A stretch of 6,983 bases of DNA from RGIG3528 sp045616485 (GTDB lineage Bacteria > Bacillota > Clostridia > Lachnospirales > Lachnospiraceae): positions 1 through 6,983 of the forward strand of contig JAZLGU010000081.1 of the NCBI GenBank assembly GCA_045616485.1, given 5' to 3'. Below, piece after piece: positions 3,545 through 6,983 of the stretch. The notes under the pieces are model-generated. The model searched no databases and was not told the origin of the DNA. It saw only the letters and a program-made list of their open reading frames with translations. Every line of letters starts with the position of its first letter. The first letter of the stretch is position 1. The translations under genes and the position numbers were made by a program.

Positions 3545-5297
3545 AGGTCAGTATATACAATACACCATATGAAAGATCATACATAGTAGCTCTATAGCCT
3601 TTGCCTACCGCTGCTACCAGCGCATTGCCATTCATAGGAGTCGCACCGGTGTATACAAATACTACCTCCATAATGCCTTTATCTATCTGGCTCTTGGCAT
3701 AGTCATTTACTTCCTGCTGGCTGCTGCATTCCACATAATAATTGTAGTCTGCTGCAAAACATGTAACATAATAGCAGTCACTAGGCGCATGGGACAGCAG
3801 AAAATATTCATCCCTCATGTTAAAGTAGAAGTATTCTACTTCTCCCTCTTCTTCCGGGTCATCCCATGTCACATCCACATTGTACCAGGCGCCGTCTAAA
3901 AGCACCTGATTCCAGGCATGGGCGCCACCATTACCAATGCCGCTGACAAATAGACATGGTATGCCTGACATCTCCATTAGTAGCTCAAAAGTGCTGGCAT
4001 AGCCGTTACATACGCACACTTCCAGTATCAGAGCTTCATAGGGAGTCTGCCCCGAGCTGCCTTGTGCGGAGACTCCATAGGTAATCTTTTTTGCTAAATA
4101 ATCGTGAAAATACTTTTCTTTTTCATAGCTGGTAGCATAGCTTTTTGCATTATTTACCAGCTCATTTAATTTTGCTATAGTCTGACGGTCTTTATCCGTC
4201 ATGTATGACTCATCCTTCATATCCATAGCATAATAATAACGGAAGGATGCTACTGTATTAACAGTTATCATATACAAGGAGCCATCGGTATATTTGGTGG
4301 CTTCTTCGATGATAACAGATTTTACACCTCTTAAGGATGCTATATTCTCTGCCAGAGCCTTCACTTTTTCCTGATCCTTGAAAAAGAAACCGGTGATAGT
4401 AATGCCTCTGTTACCTTCACCACCGTGCATAGCATCCAGCAAAGTCTTTTTGGCCTGCTCAGGCTCTGTCTCCAGATATCTGGCAGGAGTATTGGCAGAA
4501 GCTGTATTCCAGTTATATACTATCTTCTCCCCGGCTGTCTGTGTAGGCATAGGAGAGGGAGTAGTGCCGGCTGCTTTGGTAGGCACCGGTGTAGCTGTTG
4601 CTGGTACCGGAGTACTGGTAGCTACAGGCTGCCGGGTAGGCACCGGTGTAGCTGTTGCAGGTACCGGAGTATGGGTAGGTACCGGAGTATGGGTAGGTAC
4701 CGGAGTATGGGTCGGCACCGGCGTATGGGTAGGTACCGGAGTATGGGTAGGTACCGGAGTACTGGTAGGCACCGGTGTAGCTGTTGCAGGTACCGGAGTA
4801 TGGGTCGGCACCGGTGTAGCTGTTGCTGGTACCGGAGTATGGGTAGGTACCGGAGTATGGGTCGGCACCGGTGTAGCTGTTGCTGGTACCGGAGTGTCGG
4901 TAGGTACCACTGTAGGCCCTGCAGTTTCCGTAGGTACAGGAGTTATCGGCGCTGCCGTAGGTCCTGCAGTTTCCGTAGGCATCGGAGTTATCGGCGCTAC
5001 CGTAGGTCCTGCAGCTTCCGTAGGCACCGGCCCATCTGTCGGCGCTGCTGTCGGAACTGCTGTCGGAACTGCTGTTGGCGCAGTTGTTGGCTCTGTCACT
5101 CCTGTAGGCTCCGGCGTTACCGGCAGCGCTGTAGGCTCTTTCGTAGGCGCGACTGTAGCCTCAGCCCCCTGAGTCGCTGTGGGCGTGGGCTTATCGGTAG
5201 GCACCCCTGTAGGCACAGATGGTCCTTTGCCACAGCCTGTCCAACAGGTAATTGTCAGTGATATAATTAAAAACGAAGTAAACAGTTTCTTTTTCAT
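3537..5297 (-). CDS. Secreted transglutaminase-like lipoprotein with long Thr/Pro linker
   Basis: This protein has 586 residues. The N terminus MKKKLFTSFLIISLTITCWTG is a signal sequence with a probable lipidation Cys at 22 (WTGC-GK; Trp at -3 is unusual). Residues 24-256 are a low-complexity Thr/Pro/Val linker with TPVPTHTPVPATATPVPT repeats, suited to spanning the cell wall. The folded part (about 258-586) contains a transglutaminase-like core with an intact triad: Cys430 (VCNGYASTF), His460 (GGAHAWNQV) and Asp475 (YNVDVTWDD). Such extracellular domains cleave or cross-link peptides; the substrate is unknown. ATG at 5297 is preferred to the TTG two codons earlier. Its ribosome binding site is weak (GGGA), and it begins 24 bp after the paralogous gene, so coupled translation from one transcript is likely. 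Its stop overlaps the convergent regulator gene. Confidence 0.9.
   Translation of the reverse strand: MKKKLFTSFLIISLTITCWTGCGKGPSVPTGVPTDKPTPTATQGAEATVAPTKEPTALPVTPEPTGVTEPTTAPTAVPTAVPTAAPTDGPVPTEAAGPTVAPITPMPTETAGPTAAPITPVPTETAGPTVVPTDTPVPATATPVPTHTPVPTHTPVPATATPVPTHTPVPATATPVPTSTPVPTHTPVPTHTPVPTHTPVPTHTPVPTHTPVPATATPVPTRQPVATSTPVPATATPVPTKAAGTTPSPMPTQTAGEKIVYNWNTASANTPARYLETEPEQAKKTLLDAMHGGEGNRGITITGFFFKDQEKVKALAENIASLRGVKSVIIEEATKYTDGSLYMITVNTVASFRYYYAMDMKDESYMTDKDRQTIAKLNELVNNAKSYATSYEKEKYFHDYLAKKITYGVSAQGSSGQTPYEALILEVCVCNGYASTFELLMEMSGIPCLFVSGIGNGGAHAWNQVLLDGAWYNVDVTWDDPEEEGEVEYFYFNMRDEYFLLSHAPSDCYYVTCFAADYNYYVECSSQQEVNDYAKSQIDKGIMEVVFVYTGATPMNGNALVAAVGKGYRATMYDLSYGVLYILTFS
4530..5228 (-). 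repeat. Minisatellite coding for the Thr/Pro linker
   Basis: The linker of the lipoprotein is built from short in-frame repeats, mainly 18-bp units coding Thr-His-Thr-Pro-Val-Pro and 21-bp units coding Pro-Ala-Thr-Ala-Thr-Pro-Val. They are most regular at about 4640-4900, where near-identical GGTACCGGAGTATGGGTA units recur on the plus strand. Copy number is likely to vary between strains, changing linker length without breaking the frame. The paralogue next door lacks it. Confidence 0.85.
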
Positions 5298-5321
5298 AAG
5301 CAATCCCGGTCAACTAGTATT

Positions 5322-6536
5322 TTATTCGAAGGTCATTCTGTATACAACTCCAAATGCTGTATCTATTGCGCTGTAGGACAGGCCCTTATTCATCTCGTTT
5401 ACGATAGCCTGTATCCCCAGCTCATCCTGACCTGCATAGCGGAATTCTACGGTCTTTATATCCTTGCCGTAGTTGTCTGCCACATAGGTCATGACCTCAT
5501 CCTGAGTCTTAAATTCTGTGTATTCTCTTATCACACCGTAGTTTTTCACAGAGATACATTCCTTCTGATTATCTGCTTCGGGTGTGTGATTCTTGTAAAA
5601 AGTCTCGTCGTCCAGATTGAAATAGGTGTAGACCACTGTACCGCTGGTATTTGGTGTAGGGTCATCCCAGGTAACATCCACATTGTACCATTCACCATCT
5701 ATCTGAACCTGATTCCAAAAATGTGCGCCTGATCCGGCTGCTGTAGCAGCTGTGCCTTTTACCATCTGACAGGGGATACCTGACATCTTGAGCAAAAGGT
5801 CAAATGTTGCCGCATAGCCCTTGCTGTAGCCTGCTCCCTCTATGAGCACCTCATAAGGAGTCTGGCCTGCCTGAGTGCTGCCTGCTCTGCTCTGATCCAC
5901 ACGACCGTAAGCCACGTTTTTCACCAGATAGTCATGGAAAAACTTTTCCTTATCGTAGGCTGTAGCCAGATCACCAGATGCCTCCACTATCTCTCTCAGC
6001 TTTTGGATGGTCTGCAGATCCTGTGCACTGAGCTTACTTTCATCTCCTGAGTCCAGGGCGTAAAAATACTTGAAGCTGTCTGTGACTGTAAATTTTACAG
6101 CATAGTAGGAGCCATTCAGATATCTGTTTTTCTCGTCTATCTTCACGCCTTCTACCCCTCTCATGGCAGAGAGAATATTGGCAAAACGAATGATGTCAGC
6201 CTTACTTCTTGCAAAAAAACCTGTGCCGTAGGTACCGCCTGCTCCGTCCATATCGTACACCAGGTCTACTGCCATAGATATCATCTGGTCGATGGCGACA
6301 GTCTTATTGACACACTTGGCATTCTGCACGGTCACATTCGCCTCATTGTAGCTAAAGGTGTCCTTTATGTCAAGGGGATTAATGTCGTAGCTTACGTTTA
6401 CTACTTCTGCAAAAGAAGTAATCGCTGAAGCTTTTTCCACAGCACCGGAATTTAGAATAGCTATCACGCCGTTGCAAGCCAGGCAGATAACACACAGTAA
6501 TACGATAATTAATGACAGGACAGATTTCTTTTTCAT
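5322..6536 (-). CDS. Secreted transglutaminase-like paralogue with Ser at the catalytic Cys position
   Basis: This 404-residue protein starts MKKKSVLSLIIVLLCVICLA, a signal sequence or membrane anchor with a poor lipobox (CLAC). Its folded region is paralogous throughout to the downstream lipoprotein: shared GFF segment, RGV(K/E), SF(R/K)Y(Y/F)YA, EK(Y/F)FHDYL, GQTPYE, MSGIPC, WYNVDVTWDDP and a C-terminal GV(L/V)Y..TF. Where the lipoprotein has Cys in CNGYA, this one has Ser238 (SKGYAATF; AGC codon at 5823-5825). The other triad residues remain, His272 (GAHFWNQV) and Asp287 (NVDVTWDD). It is therefore probably catalytically inactive or altered, perhaps a binding or partner protein. ATG at 6536 is chosen because AGGTGA sits 6 nt upstream; the ATG two codons earlier touches that site. 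It is first of a two-gene unit, 24 bp before its paralogue. Confidence 0.92.
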   Translation of the reverse strand: MKKKSVLSLIIVLLCVICLACNGVIAILNSGAVEKASAITSFAEVVNVSYDINPLDIKDTFSYNEANVTVQNAKCVNKTVAIDQMISMAVDLVYDMDGAGGTYGTGFFARSKADIIRFANILSAMRGVEGVKIDEKNRYLNGSYYAVKFTVTDSFKYFYALDSGDESKLSAQDLQTIQKLREIVEASGDLATAYDKEKFFHDYLVKNVAYGRVDQSRAGSTQAGQTPYEVLIEGAGYSKGYAATFDLLLKMSGIPCQMVKGTAATAAGSGAHFWNQVQIDGEWYNVDVTWDDPTPNTSGTVVYTYFNLDDETFYKNHTPEADNQKECISVKNYGVIREYTEFKTQDEVMTYVADNYGKDIKTVEFRYAGQDELGIQAIVNEMNKGLSYSAIDTAFGVVYRMTFE

Positions 6537-6542
6537 ACTCAT

Positions 6543-6548
6543 TCACCT
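6543..6548 (-). promoter_or_regulatory. Shine-Dalgarno site deciding the start at 6536
   Basis: AGGTGA on the minus strand is 6 nt before the ATG at 6536 and directly adjacent to another in-frame ATG at 6542, which is too close to use. It favours the product beginning MKKKSV, which also matches the start of the paralogue. Confidence 0.6.
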
Positions 6549-6607
6549 ATTGAATTATTATATTTGGAATTTAATTTATTTCATATCGTTCATAACATCA
6601 GAAAATA

Positions 6608-6623
6608 TGGGGATTTTTCCCCA
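6608..6623. promoter_or_regulatory. GC-rich dyad in the leader of the transglutaminase-like pair
   Basis: TGGGGA-TTTT-TCCCCA is a perfect 6-bp dyad standing out in AT-rich DNA, about 70 bp upstream of the start codon. It may be a leader hairpin or an operator. A related GGGGA word occurs on the minus strand near 6676-6681. Confidence 0.45.
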
Positions 6624-6680
6624 CTATCGATATTTGTTCCCTATAATACAATAAAGTGTTAAATTATTCATAATCTCCCC

Positions 6681-6686
6681 ATTATA
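6681..6686 (-). promoter_or_regulatory. Possible -10 box for the transglutaminase-like pair
   Basis: A perfect TATAAT on the minus strand lies about 145 bp before the start codon, between an upstream terminator and the gene. The expected -35 region (6704-6709) reads GGGAAA, a poor match, so this is a weak call. A second candidate, TATTAT at 6643-6648, also lacks a -35. Confidence 0.3.
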
Positions 6687-6732
6687 CTTTTATTAAATAT
6701 TGTTTTCCCGTTTTTTTACTACGTGCATAAAC

Positions 6733-6764
6733 GGATTACTCCGCTCTTCGAGCTCTCGTAATCC
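6733..6764. repeat. Hairpin GGATTAC/GTAATCC
   Basis: GGATTAC (6733-6739) pairs with GTAATCC (6758-6764) and encloses a smaller stem GCTC-TTC-GAGC (6743-6753). Its last base is also the first base of the next inverted repeat, so the two hairpins abut. Function unknown. Confidence 0.55.
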
Positions 6765-6808
6765 TACAGTGAAAAAACCCATGCAACGCAGCATGGGTCA
6801 GACTGTAG
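6764..6808 (-). terminator. Strong rho-independent terminator, nested stem
   Basis: On the minus strand CCCATGC-TGCGTT-GCATGGG (6797-6778) is followed by TTTTTTC, a typical terminator. An outer 7-bp pair, CTACAGT (6764-6770) with ACTGTAG (6802-6808), encloses it. It would stop minus-strand transcripts arriving from the right before they enter the transglutaminase-like pair. Confidence 0.75.
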
Positions 6809-6854
6809 ACAAACTATATTTTTTATAAGGCTGACATCGTAAGCCATTTATTCC

Positions 6855-6897
6855 TTAAAAACAATAACAGAGCAGATGGCGAATGCCATCTGCTCTG
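6855..6897 (-). terminator. 13-bp perfect hairpin, probable terminator of the right-edge gene
   Basis: CAGAGCAGATGGC (6868-6880) pairs perfectly with 6885-6897 around a 4-nt loop. On the minus strand it is followed by TTATTGTTTTT. It lies about 40 bp past the stop codon of the possible minus-strand gene at the window edge. Confidence 0.65.
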
Positions 6898-6899
6898 AA

Positions 6900-6918
6900 G
6901 TGTCGACTTTGTCGACAC
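6900..6918. repeat. Hairpin GTGTCGAC-TTT-GTCGACAC
   Basis: A perfect 8-bp stem with a 3-nt loop, lying between the 13-bp hairpin and the plus-strand terminator-like stem. The three in a row could be the body of a small RNA, but no promoter was identified. Confidence 0.6.
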
Positions 6919-6923
6919 GCTAT

Positions 6924-6949
6924 AAGAACTGACGGAGTCAGTTCTTTTT
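6924..6949 (+). terminator. Plus-strand terminator-like hairpin
   Basis: AAGAACTGAC (6924-6933), loop GGA, GTCAGTTCTT (6937-6946), then TTT. This has the shape of a rho-independent terminator for plus-strand transcripts. It overlaps the stop codon of the possible minus-strand frame at the edge. Confidence 0.5.
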
Positions 6950-6983
6950 CATGAAGATAATCATTTGAGCGGATTCAATCATG
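6938..6983 (-). CDS. Possible C-terminal end of a minus-strand gene (partial)
   Basis: A minus-strand frame enters from the right edge and reads MIESAQMIIFMKKN before a TGA at 6938-6940. Only 14 codons are visible, so no family can be named and chance is a real alternative. Support comes from context: the same strand as most genes here, and two minus-strand terminators just downstream (6855-6897 and 6764-6808). Confidence 0.35.
   Translation of the reverse strand, partial: MIESAQMIIFMKKN

Noticed and set aside
4378..5261. Two long plus-strand frames rich in Gly/Val/Thr or Arg/Cys/Ser
   Set aside because: They are antisense shadows of the Thr/Pro linker minisatellite, which has no stop codons in other frames because of its repetition.

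Overview
The window looks like a chromosomal segment from an anaerobic Firmicute of the class Clostridia, most likely a Lachnospiraceae-type gut or rumen bacterium. This is inferred from strong AAGGAGG-type ribosome binding sites, moderate GC with AT-rich intergenic DNA, a secreted transglutaminase-like protein carrying a Thr/Pro 'TPVPTHTPVP' linker, and the types of TspO, QueD-like and XRE proteins present. No species can be named from the sequence alone.

Layout. Bases 1-344 are non-coding: a palindrome built from a dispersed 30-bp repeat, a short 29-bp tandem repeat, AT-rich DNA and a minus-strand terminator. Three minus-strand genes follow, read from high to low coordinates: a QueD/PTPS-family protein with an added zinc ribbon (1418-1987), a 76-residue protein of unknown function (858-1088) and tspO (345-821). 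Between the QueD-like gene and the small gene lies a hairpin-rich block (1142-1299) edged by a 26-bp direct repeat. Bases 1988-3010 hold no credible gene but are the most structured part of the window. They contain a candidate plus-strand promoter (2167-2195), an array of nearly six 65-bp hairpin repeats (2226-2599), and a 260-bp inverted-repeat element with a strongly folded core (2672-2931), itself bracketed by two inverted copies of the dispersed repeat. This block ends at the ribosome binding site of a plus-strand XRE-type regulator gene (3011-3544).

The regulator converges on, and overlaps by 8 bp, the second gene of a two-gene minus-strand unit. That unit is a tandem duplication of a secreted transglutaminase-like protein. 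The promoter-proximal copy (5322-6536) has Ser where the catalytic Cys should be. The distal copy (3537-5297) keeps the full Cys-His-Asp triad, is probably a lipoprotein, and has gained a Thr/Pro linker of about 230 residues. Upstream of this pair lie a leader with a GC-rich dyad, several hairpins and terminators, and what may be the last 14 codons of another minus-strand gene entering from the right edge.

At least six copies of a dispersed repeat, consensus near TTGTCACAGGGACGTTTCTC followed by a TGTCAA end, sit in the gene borders. One supplies the stop codon of tspO and one abuts the Shine-Dalgarno site of the regulator. No transposase for it is present. The most interesting unexplained material is the 2167-3010 block, the Cys-to-Ser paralogue pair, and the QueD-like protein lacking the usual cysteine.
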